64,000 nt of DNA from an uncultured Chitinophaga sp. (GCF_937898475.1 NZ_CALEJS010000010.1:124001-188000); one strand, 5' to 3'. Positions 28,081 through 37,068 are shown, counted from the first letter of the stretch. Program-made: numbers and translations. The notes: a model not told the origin generated them from the letters alone.

Positions 28081-28135
28081 AAGAGATATATGAACTGAAA
28101 AACGGAGATTGGATACTTCAACAATAGCAGGGTAG

Positions 28136-29848
28136 CTAGCGGCTGATAGCGGGCCTGATATCTATCACTTTGAACTGCAGCATGGTTTTGCCGTTCCATT
28201 CATTTTCATCAATGGTAAATACCATATCAAAGGGCTGACGGTTGTCCATCACTTCAAATTTGCTGGCCAGGAAGAAGCCGATACCCGAGAATACGGGTCC
28301 GTATTTTTCCTGTTTGATGGAGAATTTGATATGCTCATCCTTCACAATTTTAGAAAACCCGGCATCCATTACATTGCGTGCAAGGAAGACGGGGCGCAGG
28401 TTTTCAGGGCCCAGTGGTTCAAATTGTTTGAGGATATTGAAGAATTGTTTGTGTACATCGGCGAAGCTGATCTCTGTATCGATGACGATCTCGGGTATCA
28501 GTAATTCGGGATCGATGGTGGTGGCTACTACCTCTTCAAACTTTTGCCGGAAGGCTTCTACGTTCTCGGGTTTCAGCGTCATGCCAGCTGCGTAGAAATG
28601 TCCGCCGTAATTTTCCAGCAGGTCTTTACACTGGTGAATGGCTTCATATACATTAAACCCTGTAACAGATCGGGCGGAGCCGGCTACCTGGTCGTTGCTT
28701 TGTGTCAGGATGATGGTAGGGCGGTAAAAGTATTTATCGATCAGGCGGGAGGCTACAATGCCTACAACACCTTTGTGCCAGTCTGCTTTAAACAGCACCG
28801 TGCTTTTGCGGGTGGCGAGGGCAGCATCGTTCTGGATCAGGGCCACAGCTTCCTTGGTGATGTAGCTATCGATCTCCTTGCGGTCAAAATTATCCGCGTG
28901 CAGTACAGCGGCTATTTCCATCGCCTTGTCAAGATCGTTTTCGATGAAGAGGTTCACCGCTTTACGCGCATCATCCATTCTGCCGGCGGCATTTACGCGC
29001 GGGGCAATCACAAATACCAGGTTGGAGATGGTAAGCTTTTCTTTCAGTGCGCTCAGTTGGATCAAAGCTTTTATACCTGGCAGGGGATCTTCATTGACCT
29101 TTTTGAGACCATGATAAGCAAGGGTTCTGTTCTCTCCCGTCATAGGGACAATATCCGCGGCGATGCTGGTGGCTACCAGATCGAGATAGCGAAGGGACTG
29201 TTGTTCGGGTAGACCGAGTTTTTGTCCGAGTGCAGTGATCAGCTTAAAACCGATGCCGCATCCGCTCAGTTCTTTATAAGGGTACGGACAGTCGTATTGT
29301 TTGGGGTTGAGGATGGCCACGGCGGGGGGCAGGATGGCATCCGGCAGGTGGTGATCACAGATGATAAAATCAATGCCTTTCTCTTTTGCACCGGTGATGT
29401 GGGCGATGGATTTGATACCGCAGTCCAGCGTGATTACCAGGCTGAAATCATTTTCAATAGCGTAAGTAATGCCAGCTTCAGAGATACCGTATCCCTCGCG
29501 GTAGCGATGGGGGATATAATATTCTATTTTCGGGTAGATACGCTGGAGGAAGTCGAATACGGTGGCGACAGCGGTGGTGCCATCTACATCATAGTCGCCG
29601 TATATCAGTATTTTTTCCTGGCGGAAGAAAGCTTGTTCAATGCGGGTGACGGCTTTGTCCATATCCTTCATGCTCCATGGATCGTGCAGATCAGCCAGGG
29701 AAGGGCGGAAAAACTGCTTGGCGGCTTCATAGGTATGAATACCGCGTTGAACCAGCAGCCGGCATAATAAAGGATGTATGCCCAGCGCTTGCCGCAGCGA
29801 TGCCTCTTCTTTTGGTTGATAAGACTTTACGGTCCAGCGTTTCTGCAT
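28136..29848 (-). CDS. recJ: Single-stranded-DNA-specific exonuclease RecJ
   Basis: This is the 5'-3' single-strand exonuclease of recombination and mismatch repair, 570 residues. DHH-family motifs appear in order: ILIYGDYDVDGTTAVAT near residue 80, VITLDCGIKS, FIICDHHLPDA near 160, then SARSVTGFNVYEAI and the DHHA1 motif GGHFYAAGMTL. The start ATG 29848 (MQKRWTVKSYQP) is used because the 25 extra upstream codons read through a repeat element. Confidence 0.94.
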   Translation of the reverse strand: MQKRWTVKSYQPKEEASLRQALGIHPLLCRLLVQRGIHTYEAAKQFFRPSLADLHDPWSMKDMDKAVTRIEQAFFRQEKILIYGDYDVDGTTAVATVFDFLQRIYPKIEYYIPHRYREGYGISEAGITYAIENDFSLVITLDCGIKSIAHITGAKEKGIDFIICDHHLPDAILPPAVAILNPKQYDCPYPYKELSGCGIGFKLITALGQKLGLPEQQSLRYLDLVATSIAADIVPMTGENRTLAYHGLKKVNEDPLPGIKALIQLSALKEKLTISNLVFVIAPRVNAAGRMDDARKAVNLFIENDLDKAMEIAAVLHADNFDRKEIDSYITKEAVALIQNDAALATRKSTVLFKADWHKGVVGIVASRLIDKYFYRPTIILTQSNDQVAGSARSVTGFNVYEAIHQCKDLLENYGGHFYAAGMTLKPENVEAFRQKFEEVVATTIDPELLIPEIVIDTEISFADVHKQFFNILKQFEPLGPENLRPVFLARNVMDAGFSKIVKDEHIKFSIKQEKYGPVFSGIGFFLASKFEVMDNRQPFDMVFTIDENEWNGKTMLQFKVIDIRPAISR

Positions 29849-29864
29849 GAAAAAGTATTTTCCG

Positions 29865-29964
29865 TTTGAAAGTCTGAAGGTTTGATAGTTTGAAGGAACG
29901 TTGTTTATTTGTGACACCTTCAAATTATCGAACGCTCAACCCCTTAAACCCTCAGACTTTTAAA
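29865..29964. repeat. Inverted short-word repeat between ispB-type gene and recJ
   Basis: TTTGAAAGTCTGAAGG (29865-29880) and CTCAGACTTTTAAA (29951-29964) are the outer arms of a loose inverted repeat with further TTTGAAGG/CCTTCAAA words inside. The element runs into the last codons of the polyprenyl synthase gene and is of the same family as 13777-13855 and 62910-62972. Confidence 0.65.
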
Positions 29965-30925
29965 ACGTTCTGTCTGTAGTAAAACGTACTAACTGCTCCA
30001 GTCCGTTCCTGATATCATTTTCAGGAAAGCTGTTCAGCACTTCCAGGGCTTCATCCCGGTACTGGAACATTTTATCCCTGGTATAGTCAATACCGCCGGA
30101 GCTTTTCACCAGGCCAATCACTTCCGCCACTTTATCCTTGTCGGTATTATGATTTTTGACGATGTAGATAATGCGGCGGCGGGTTTCCGGGTCTGCGTGC
30201 TGGAGGGTATAGATGAGCGGGAGAGTCAGTTTTTTCTCCCTGATATCTATGCCGGTAGGTTTGCCGATCTTGTCTGCTCCATAATCAAAGAGGTCGTCTT
30301 TGATCTGGAAGGCGATGCCTACTTTTTCTCCGAAGAGGCGCATTTTTTCGGTAGCGTCATCCAGTCCGGTGGTGCTCCAGGCGCCTGCGGCGCATGCAGC
30401 TGCGAGGAGGGAGGCTGTTTTACGGCGAATAATTTCAAAGTAAACGTCTTCGCGGATATTCAGCTTGCGGGTTTTTTCCATCTGGAGGAGTTCACCTTCA
30501 CTCATTTCCTTCACGGCCTCGGTCAGTATCTGTAAAGTTCTGTAATCATGGTTGTTAAGAGACAGCAGCAGGCCTTTAGACAGGAGGTAATCGCCTACCA
30601 GGACAGCTATCTTGTTCTTCCACAATGCATTAATGGAAAAAAAGCCTCTTCTTTCATTGGCGTCGTCCACTACGTCGTCGTGTACGAGGGTAGCGGTATG
30701 CAGCAGTTCTACCAGTGCGGCTGCGCGGTAGGTGCTTTCCTGGACGTCCGGGCCGAATAGCCGGGCGGAAAGCAATACAAACATTGGCCTGATCTGTTTT
30801 CCCTTGCGTTTTACGATGTAATGCATGATCCTGTCCAGCAATGGGACATGGCTTTTTACAGAATCCGCAAACTTATTCTCGAAATCATGTAATTCCTTAC
30901 TGATCAGGTGTTTAATTTCGTCCAT
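29960..30925 (-). CDS. Trans-type polyprenyl diphosphate synthase
   Basis: This 321-residue synthase elongates allylic diphosphates with isopentenyl diphosphate. The first Asp-rich motif is HDDVVDDANERRGF (near residue 77), the second KDDLFDYGADKIGKPTG (near 203). The small residue pattern before the first motif (AALVELLHTATLVHDD) fits the long-chain, octaprenyl/menaquinone-side-chain type. This would supply the quinone used by the complex I encoded in the same window; chain length is not certain. Confidence 0.92.
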   Translation of the reverse strand: MDEIKHLISKELHDFENKFADSVKSHVPLLDRIMHYIVKRKGKQIRPMFVLLSARLFGPDVQESTYRAAALVELLHTATLVHDDVVDDANERRGFFSINALWKNKIAVLVGDYLLSKGLLLSLNNHDYRTLQILTEAVKEMSEGELLQMEKTRKLNIREDVYFEIIRRKTASLLAAACAAGAWSTTGLDDATEKMRLFGEKVGIAFQIKDDLFDYGADKIGKPTGIDIREKKLTLPLIYTLQHADPETRRRIIYIVKNHNTDKDKVAEVIGLVKSSGGIDYTRDKMFQYRDEALEVLNSFPENDIRNGLEQLVRFTTDRTF

Positions 30926-31028
30926 GTATTTGTGAAAAAGATTGCTAAGCTATGCCTAAAATATCAAAGTTTTAACAATTTTGGCCCCTAATTTGTATAT
31001 AACGGTATAACATTACGTTAACAATACG

Positions 31029-31080
31029 TTTGTTATCCGATAACAAATTAGCAATTTAAGGTATAACAATTGTTTTACCT
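31029..31080. promoter_or_regulatory. Two palindromes in the ispB-ompA divergent region
   Basis: TTTGTTATC-C-GATAACAAA (31029-31047) is a perfect 19-base palindrome. A 22-base palindrome, AGGTA..TACCT around AACAATTGTT, with one mismatched pair, follows at 31059-31080. Their centres are about 31.5 bases apart, close to three helical turns. They lie 50-100 bases upstream of the ompA promoter and look like operator sites. Confidence 0.55.
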
Positions 31081-31130
31081 AACCTTTGTTATTGAAGTAG
31101 TTATCAATACAAATAATATTGTAAGAAAAA

Positions 31131-31161
31131 TTTGTATATTCATTTATGATTTTTACCTTTG
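31131..31161 (+). promoter_or_regulatory. Consensus promoter of the ompA-family gene
   Basis: TTTG at 31131-31134, exactly 19 bases, then TACCTTTG at 31154-31161: a perfect match to TTTG-N19-TAnnTTTG. It leaves a leader of about 50 bases before ATG 31219, and fits a strongly expressed porin. Confidence 0.88.
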
Positions 31162-31218
31162 CTGGGTAAAAAACGGGTTATTAGTAAATCTTTAACAGTT
31201 TTTAAATAGAAAACAATT

Positions 31219-32769
31219 ATGGCAAGCAAAAAGTACTTATTACTGGCAGGCGCTATGAGTCTTCTAGCGGCGTCGACCAGTTTTGCACAAGTTCAGCCTT
31301 ACTACGATGTCCTGGATTCCTCTAAGGTTCCTGCATCTAGGGCGGCTCAACAGAACAATTTCAGTAACCACCAGTACGATTATCCCGCTAAGCCCCGTGA
31401 CATGTGGGAAATTGGGTTCCACGGCGGTTATCACTTTATCAGGGGCGATATGGACGCCAGACCTGGTTTCGGTGGCGGTATCTCCTTAAGGAAATCTCTG
31501 GGTCACACTTTCTCTGTAAGGGCTGAATATACCGGTTCATTTGACCGTGGTCTGGACTATCAGCTGCGTCCTGTTAACACTGCTGGTGGCAACAACAACT
31601 GGGCTAGAACAGCAGCACTGAATGGTGGCCGTATTGTACCTAACTACAAAACAGCTACTCACCAGGCATCTATCGACATGATCGCTTCCCTGAGCAACAT
31701 CCTGTTCTACAAATCACAGCCTAAAGTTAACTGGTATGTATTTGGCGGTTATAGCCTTATACTGGCTGACGTAGATGTTGACGCTGTTGACGCATCCGGT
31801 AACGGATATGACTTCAGGGGTGTTGATTTCACCGGCAAACGTAAAGATATTAAAGACCAGATCAAGAACATCCTGGATGGCGATTATGAGTCTAACGCTC
31901 CTTCTCAGGGCAACAGGGCTCAGATCGGCCGTAAAAGTGACAACCAGTTATGGCGTCACGCTGTTGACTTCGGTACTGGTATCGCTTTCAAAGTTTCTAA
32001 ACGTTTCAACATCGGCGTAGAGCAGAAATTCACTATGCCGTTTGATGACTACTTAGACGGTTATAATTCAGGTGCTTATGACGCTAGCAAGGATTTCTTC
32101 TCCTACACCAGCGTTCGCCTGAACTTCAACATCGGTAGCACTGCTAAACGCGTAGAGCCGCTGTGGTGGCTGAATCCTCTGGATTACTCCTACAACGAGC
32201 TGAGCTCTCCCCGTCACATGAAACTGCCTACTCCCGTTCTGCCTGACGCTGACGGCGACGGTGTAACTGACCAGTTCGACCGCGAGCCGAACACTCCTGC
32301 AGGTGCTCCTGTAGACGTTCACGGTGTAGCTAAAGATACTGACGGTGACGGTGTTCCTGACTACAAAGACAAACAGCTGATCACTCCGACTTATTGCCAG
32401 CCTGTTGACGCTGATGGTGTTGGCCAATGCCCGGATCCCGAGTGCTGCAAAAACATACAAAAAACTACCTGCGCTAGCCTGGTATTCCCCAGCGTAGCTT
32501 TCAAAGGCAGCTCTACCAAGATCTCCTCTGACAACGAAGCTATCCTGAGCAGTGTTGCAAACACACTGAGAACCAGCCCTGAGTGTAATGTACTGGTTAC
32601 CGGCCATGCCGGTGCCAAAGGCAAAAAAGGTGGTGTTGACCTGAGCAGCAGAAGGGTTGACGCTGTGATCGACTACCTGGCTGACAAGCAGGGTATCGAT
32701 AGGGGTCGTTTCATCAAACAAAACACTCCTGGTGAGTCCAGCACTGTTGACTTAGCTCCTGCTAACTAA
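31219..32769 (+). CDS. OmpA-family outer membrane protein with calcium-type repeats
   Basis: This 516-residue protein has a signal peptide (MASKKYLLLAGAMSLLAASTSFAQ), an N-terminal beta-barrel of about 300 residues with alternating aromatic strands, and two thrombospondin type 3-like acidic repeats (DADGDGVTDQFD near 352, DTDGDGVPDYKD near 375). A short cysteine-bearing linker precedes an OmpA-like C-terminal domain (SVAFKGSSTKIS, VTGHAGAKG, DLSSRRVDAVIDYL). The Asp of the usual GHTD motif is replaced and the last NRRV strand is missing, so peptidoglycan anchoring may be altered. A perfect promoter and a terminator make it a single-gene unit. Confidence 0.88.
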   Translation: MASKKYLLLAGAMSLLAASTSFAQVQPYYDVLDSSKVPASRAAQQNNFSNHQYDYPAKPRDMWEIGFHGGYHFIRGDMDARPGFGGGISLRKSLGHTFSVRAEYTGSFDRGLDYQLRPVNTAGGNNNWARTAALNGGRIVPNYKTATHQASIDMIASLSNILFYKSQPKVNWYVFGGYSLILADVDVDAVDASGNGYDFRGVDFTGKRKDIKDQIKNILDGDYESNAPSQGNRAQIGRKSDNQLWRHAVDFGTGIAFKVSKRFNIGVEQKFTMPFDDYLDGYNSGAYDASKDFFSYTSVRLNFNIGSTAKRVEPLWWLNPLDYSYNELSSPRHMKLPTPVLPDADGDGVTDQFDREPNTPAGAPVDVHGVAKDTDGDGVPDYKDKQLITPTYCQPVDADGVGQCPDPECCKNIQKTTCASLVFPSVAFKGSSTKISSDNEAILSSVANTLRTSPECNVLVTGHAGAKGKKGGVDLSSRRVDAVIDYLADKQGIDRGRFIKQNTPGESSTVDLAPAN

Positions 32770-32800
32770 TACAGCGGTGTACTACACTAGATGATATTGC

Positions 32801-32838
32801 AGAAAGTCCTCCGTCTATGACGGGGGACTTTCTCTTTT
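32801..32838 (+). terminator. Terminator of the ompA-family gene
   Basis: AGAAAGTCC and GGACTTTCT arms, continued by CCGTC/GACGG with one bulge, are followed by CTTTT. It lies 31 bases past the stop. Confidence 0.82.
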
Positions 32839-32864
32839 CAGGTATTTGTTATTGATTATTGCCG

Positions 32865-32872
32865 TAATTTTG
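32865..32872 (+). promoter_or_regulatory. Probable -7 element of the kup promoter
   Basis: TAATTTTG fits TAnnTTTG and lies 28 bases before the kup GTG start. No exact TTTG is found 19 bases upstream (one occurs at 16 bases), so the call is tentative. Confidence 0.5.
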
Positions 32873-32900
32873 ACCGCCTTACAACTAATTTACATTAAGA

Positions 32901-34856
32901 GTGAGAATAGATATTAACAAGGTCAGCCTGGCGGGTTTTGTGGTTGCTCTGGGTATTATATACGGTGATATAGGTACCTCCCCTTTGTATGTTTTCAAAG
33001 CCATCATGGGTTCCAATCCTGTCAGTGACCTGCTGGTGGTAGGTGGCATCTCCTGCATCATCTGGACCTTAACCCTTCAAACTACCATTAAATATGTAAT
33101 ACTAACCCTGCAGGCCGATAATAAGGGAGAAGGCGGCATCTTCTCGCTGTACGCCCTGGTAAGACGGCATGCAAAATGGGCAGTCATATTCGGAATGATA
33201 GGCGGCGCCGCCCTTCTGGCAGACGGTATTATCACCCCACCCATTACGGTTACTTCCGCTATAGAAGGTCTCCGCACCCTGGAAGTGTTCAAAGACCTGG
33301 ATCAGTGGACGATTGTCAAGATCGTACTGATCATCATCGCCGGGCTTTTCTTCATGCAGCAGTTTGGCACCGTATCTATCGGGCGGCTGTTTGGACCTAT
33401 CATGGTAATCTGGTTCTCTATGCTTGGCATATTAGGGCTGGCGCATATTGCAGATGACGTTACGGTATTGAAAGCATTCAGCCCGCACTACGCTATAGAA
33501 TTGTTAACCACCTACCCGAAAGGGTTCCTGATATTAGGCGCGGTATTCCTTTGTACCACGGGAGCCGAAGCCCTGTATTCCGACCTGGGCCACTGCGGTC
33601 GGGGGAACATCCGTATATCCTGGATCTTCGTAAAGACGTGCCTGATCATCAATTACCTGGGACAAGGCGCCTGGTTACTAACACAGCGTGGCCAGATACT
33701 GCTGAAAGACCAGAATCCCTTCTTTACCATTATGCCCGAGTGGTTCGTGATATTTGGCGTGCTGATAGCCACCATGGCCTCCGTTATCGCCAGCCAGGCC
33801 CTGATCTCCGGATCATTCACGCTTATCTCAGAAGCAATGCGCCTGAACCTCTGGCCCAAGCTGAAAATCAACTACCCCACAGAAATGAGAGGGCAGCTGT
33901 TCATCCCCGGTATCAATGTCATGCTGTTTGTAGGATGTACCGCCATCGTGCTTATTTTCCAGGAATCCGGCGCCATGGAGGCCGCTTACGGACTGTCTAT
34001 CACTATCTGTATGCTCATGACCTCCTGTCTGTTTGCATTCTACCTGTATACACGCAGGGTACGGGTCTCTTGGGTGCTATTGTACCTGGTGATCTACCTG
34101 ACCATCGAATTCTCTTTCCTGTTTGCCAACCTCGTAAAATTCATGCACGGCGGCTACGTTACCGTAATAGTGGCAGGCGGCCTGTTTGCGGTAATGTTGG
34201 TATGGTTTAAGTCGCGCAAGATCAAGAACCGTTACGTGGAATTTGTACGCCTGGAAGATTATCTGCCCATATTGCAGGAGCTGAGCAATGATACCTCCAT
34301 TCCCAAGCATGCCACTCACCTGGTGTATATGAGCAGCGCCGATAACCCCAAAGAGATAGAGCACAAGATCATTTACTCCATCCTTAACAAGAAACCCAAA
34401 CGCGCCGATATTTACTGGTTTGTACATGTGGATGTGGTAGACGAACCTTACCTCAGTGAATACTCCGTACAGACCATCATTCCCAATGAAGTGATCCGCG
34501 TAGAATTCCGCCTCGGGTTTAAGGTAGAACAGCGCATTAACCTGATGTTCAGGATGGTGGTGGAAGATATGGTGCGCAATAAGGAAGTGAACATTACCAG
34601 CCGTTATGAATCGCTGAGCAAGAACAATGTAGTGGGCGATTTCCAGTTCATTGTAATGGAAAAATTCCTCTCGCATGATAATGATCTTCCCTTGTATGAA
34701 AGACTGGTGATGCGGATGTACTTTTTCCTCAAGAAGATCAGCCTGTCAGAAGAGCGGGGTTTCGGACTGGATTCCAGCTACGTGACCATCGAGAAGTACC
34801 CGCTGGTGGTAGCGCCCGTTACCAACCTGCAGCTGAAAAGGATCATTCCTTCATAA
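32901..34856 (+). CDS. kup: KUP-family potassium uptake protein
   Basis: This 651-residue transporter has 12 predicted membrane helices and a C-terminal cytoplasmic domain of about 210 residues. The N-terminal signature GIIYGDIGTSPLYVFKAI (residues 18-35) and DNKGEGGIFSLYAL are hallmarks of K+/H+ symporters of this family. The start codon is GTG 32901. The reading frame stays open for 53 codons past the TAA, but without sense known to me. Confidence 0.94.
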   Translation: MRIDINKVSLAGFVVALGIIYGDIGTSPLYVFKAIMGSNPVSDLLVVGGISCIIWTLTLQTTIKYVILTLQADNKGEGGIFSLYALVRRHAKWAVIFGMIGGAALLADGIITPPITVTSAIEGLRTLEVFKDLDQWTIVKIVLIIIAGLFFMQQFGTVSIGRLFGPIMVIWFSMLGILGLAHIADDVTVLKAFSPHYAIELLTTYPKGFLILGAVFLCTTGAEALYSDLGHCGRGNIRISWIFVKTCLIINYLGQGAWLLTQRGQILLKDQNPFFTIMPEWFVIFGVLIATMASVIASQALISGSFTLISEAMRLNLWPKLKINYPTEMRGQLFIPGINVMLFVGCTAIVLIFQESGAMEAAYGLSITICMLMTSCLFAFYLYTRRVRVSWVLLYLVIYLTIEFSFLFANLVKFMHGGYVTVIVAGGLFAVMLVWFKSRKIKNRYVEFVRLEDYLPILQELSNDTSIPKHATHLVYMSSADNPKEIEHKIIYSILNKKPKRADIYWFVHVDVVDEPYLSEYSVQTIIPNEVIRVEFRLGFKVEQRINLMFRMVVEDMVRNKEVNITSRYESLSKNNVVGDFQFIVMEKFLSHDNDLPLYERLVMRMYFFLKKISLSEERGFGLDSSYVTIEKYPLVVAPVTNLQLKRIIPS

Positions 34857-35019
34857 ATAGCTGACACTTCGGAAGAACTGGCAGCACACAAACTGACAAC
34901 TTTTGTTGACAATGATCCGTACCTGACAAAATTTCTCACCATCAATGGCAGCCTGTGGAGTTCCTTCACAACAAGTGCTATGCGCCCGGAAGTTAACAGG
35001 GTATCAGTAATATTGTAAC

Positions 35020-35616
35020 ATGGAACCAATTCACCAGCAAATTCTGCAGCATTTAGCACGTCATGTATCACTTACTGCGGAAGAGCAGGAGTTGTTTATT
35101 TCCCTGGTAAGTACCCGGCAGCTGTTGCGTAAACAGTTCCTGCTGCAGGCAGGTGATGTATGCCGTTACGAAAGCTATGTGCTGGATGGATGCCTGCGCT
35201 CATTTTTTGTAGATGACAAAGGGGATGAACATACCCTGCACTTTGCGCTGGAAGACTGGTGGATCACTGACCTGGAAAGTTTTTTGCATCATACAGCTGC
35301 CCGGGTGAATATTGAAGCCCTTACACCGGTTAGGGTGTTGCAGCTGGACAAGCCCTCACTGGAACGCCTGTATGCGGAGGCGCCGGTCTTTGAACGCTTC
35401 TTTCGTATACTGCATCAGAACGCATACCTGGCGCAAAACCGCCGTATCCTCAACAATATCAGCATGAATGGAGAAGCCCGCTACGTTGATCTGCTACAGC
35501 ACTATCCGCAACTGGTGCAGCGCGTACCTCAAAAGTATATAGCCTCTTATCTTGGCATTACGCCGGTATTCCTGAGCCAGATCAGGGCAAAGCTGGGCCA
35601 CCGGGAAGAAGAATGA
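35020..35616 (+). CDS. Crp/Fnr-family transcriptional regulator
   Basis: This 198-residue protein has an N-terminal cyclic-nucleotide-binding-like beta-roll (FLLQAGDVCRYESYVLDGCLRSFF) and a C-terminal helix-turn-helix (VPQKYIASYLGITPVFLSQIRAKL). The usual cAMP-contact Arg/Ser pair of true Crp is not recognisable, so the ligand may differ or be absent. Many Bacteroidota carry such single-gene regulators next to redox enzymes. The Old Yellow Enzyme gene downstream is a plausible target, but this is inference. Confidence 0.82.
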   Translation: MEPIHQQILQHLARHVSLTAEEQELFISLVSTRQLLRKQFLLQAGDVCRYESYVLDGCLRSFFVDDKGDEHTLHFALEDWWITDLESFLHHTAARVNIEALTPVRVLQLDKPSLERLYAEAPVFERFFRILHQNAYLAQNRRILNNISMNGEARYVDLLQHYPQLVQRVPQKYIASYLGITPVFLSQIRAKLGHREEE

Positions 35617-35937
35617 CAATTGAATACCTGGAAGTCATGTCCTCCAGGCGAAATCGTACTGTCACTGGCGTAGGTATTAAGTAGTAATGCCCTCCGTCAT
35701 CTCCGGGCTGGTGGTATACGAACGGGTGATGCGCTTCGTTACCTGCAAGCCTGGAGTTGACTTGAGTAGCAATAGTATTTCTGCGATCAATACTGTAAAG
35801 GTAGTATCACATTGCGTAGTGTATTTGCGTTGGGAAATGACAGAATCTCATTAAACTATTTTAATTGTATTTATTAAATTAGTTTAACGGCATCCGGTTA
35901 TATCTGTAACAATTTTGTGTGCATAAAATTGAATGTT
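35617..35937. other. Gene-free stretch between the Crp-like regulator and the Old Yellow Enzyme
   Basis: A minus-strand frame is open from 35847 to 35677 (56 codons, protein-like composition, no usable start codon), possibly a gene remnant. An inverted repeat, TTAAACTA at 35851-35858 and TAGTTTAA at 35880-35887, lies 50 bases before the enzyme start and looks like an operator. Nothing else is supported. Confidence 0.45.
35851..35887. promoter_or_regulatory. Inverted repeat upstream of the Old Yellow Enzyme gene
   Basis: TTAAACTA and TAGTTTAA pair perfectly over 8 bp; with one mismatch the arms extend to 12. The interior is A/T only apart from one G. Position and symmetry suggest a repressor site. 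Confidence 0.5.
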
Positions 35938-37068
35938 ATGTACACAAATAATGAATTCACTCCCGCAGTTTTTAATGCACTTCATTTAGGCACCCACCTG
36001 CTCAGGAACAGGTTTGCAGTAGCGCCGATGTCACGTGTGAGCGCCGGTTTTGACGGCGTTCCTACGGCTAACATGCAAGCTTACTATGAGGCATTTGCAT
36101 CAGGCGGTTTCAGCCTGATCATTACAGAAGGAATTTATACAGATGATATAGCAGCGCAGGCCTATCCGCGACAACCTGGTTTGGTAACGATGGATCAGCA
36201 AGCCGGATGGAAGCATGTAACGTTGCGTGTAAAACAGCATGGAGCCGTATTTATTGCGCAGCTGATGCACGCTGGCGCTATATCACAGCATCTTCCAACT
36301 ACCTGGGCGCCGTCTGCAGTATTGCCGCTTGGTAAGAAAATGCAGGAATATGGAGGAGGTGACGGCCCTTTTCCTATACCGCATGCCATGACGATAACGG
36401 AGATAACGCTGGTTAAACAGGGCTTCGTACAATCGGCCCTGCGTGCCTTGGCGGCTGGTTTTGATGGAGTAGAACTGCATGCCGCCAATGGTTATTTGCT
36501 GGATCAGTTTATGACAGACGATATCAACTTACGAACGGATCTGTATGGTGGAAGCATTCCTAACCGTTTCCGCATAATAAAGGAAATCATTGAAGCAATA
36601 AGAGCAGTTGTACCACCAGACTTTATCATTGGCCTGCGTTTATCAGAAGGTAAAGTGAACAACCTGCATTATCGATGGGCGGATGGACCTGTAACAGCGA
36701 AGACAATACTATCTGAAGTGGCTACCGTAAAACCAGATTATATCCATATTGCAGCGGAGGCGGGCAACTGGGCTGCAGAAGCCACTTACCCTGATGGTAG
36801 CTCATACACAGGATTGGCAAAACAACTTACAGGTGTACCCGTGATCGCCAATGGCGGACTACACCAACCGAAGTTGGCGAGGCAGGTACTGGAGGAAGGA
36901 CATGCAGACCTGATAGCAATTGGTAAGGCTGCGATGGCCAATCCCGATTTTCCGTTGCGTGTACAACGCGGGGAAAGCATCATCCCTTTTCACCCGCATA
37001 TGATCAAGCCTCACGCAAACATCGAACATACCTGGAAAGTGCTTGCCCAAAGTACTTCACCACTATAA
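35938..37068 (+). CDS. Old Yellow Enzyme-family FMN ene-reductase
   Basis: This 376-residue TIM-barrel flavoprotein reduces activated C=C bonds with NAD(P)H. Family blocks are RNRFAVAPMSRVSA near residue 24, AQLMHAGAIS near 103, GFDGVELHAANGYLLDQFM near 175 followed by DLYGGSIPNRFR, and AIGKAAMANPDFP near the end. The usual catalytic-loop and FMN-contact residues are largely kept. ATG 35938 (MYTNNEFTP) is the start; a GTG 21 bases upstream is less likely. The stop overlaps the convergent acyltransferase gene by 6 bases. Confidence 0.9.
   Translation: MYTNNEFTPAVFNALHLGTHLLRNRFAVAPMSRVSAGFDGVPTANMQAYYEAFASGGFSLIITEGIYTDDIAAQAYPRQPGLVTMDQQAGWKHVTLRVKQHGAVFIAQLMHAGAISQHLPTTWAPSAVLPLGKKMQEYGGGDGPFPIPHAMTITEITLVKQGFVQSALRALAAGFDGVELHAANGYLLDQFMTDDINLRTDLYGGSIPNRFRIIKEIIEAIRAVVPPDFIIGLRLSEGKVNNLHYRWADGPVTAKTILSEVATVKPDYIHIAAEAGNWAAEATYPDGSSYTGLAKQLTGVPVIANGGLHQPKLARQVLEEGHADLIAIGKAAMANPDFPLRVQRGESIIPFHPHMIKPHANIEHTWKVLAQSTSPL

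Noticed and set aside
34778..35071. Minus-strand frame across the kup/Crp-like gap
   Set aside because: It overlaps the ends of two well-supported genes and has no motif.
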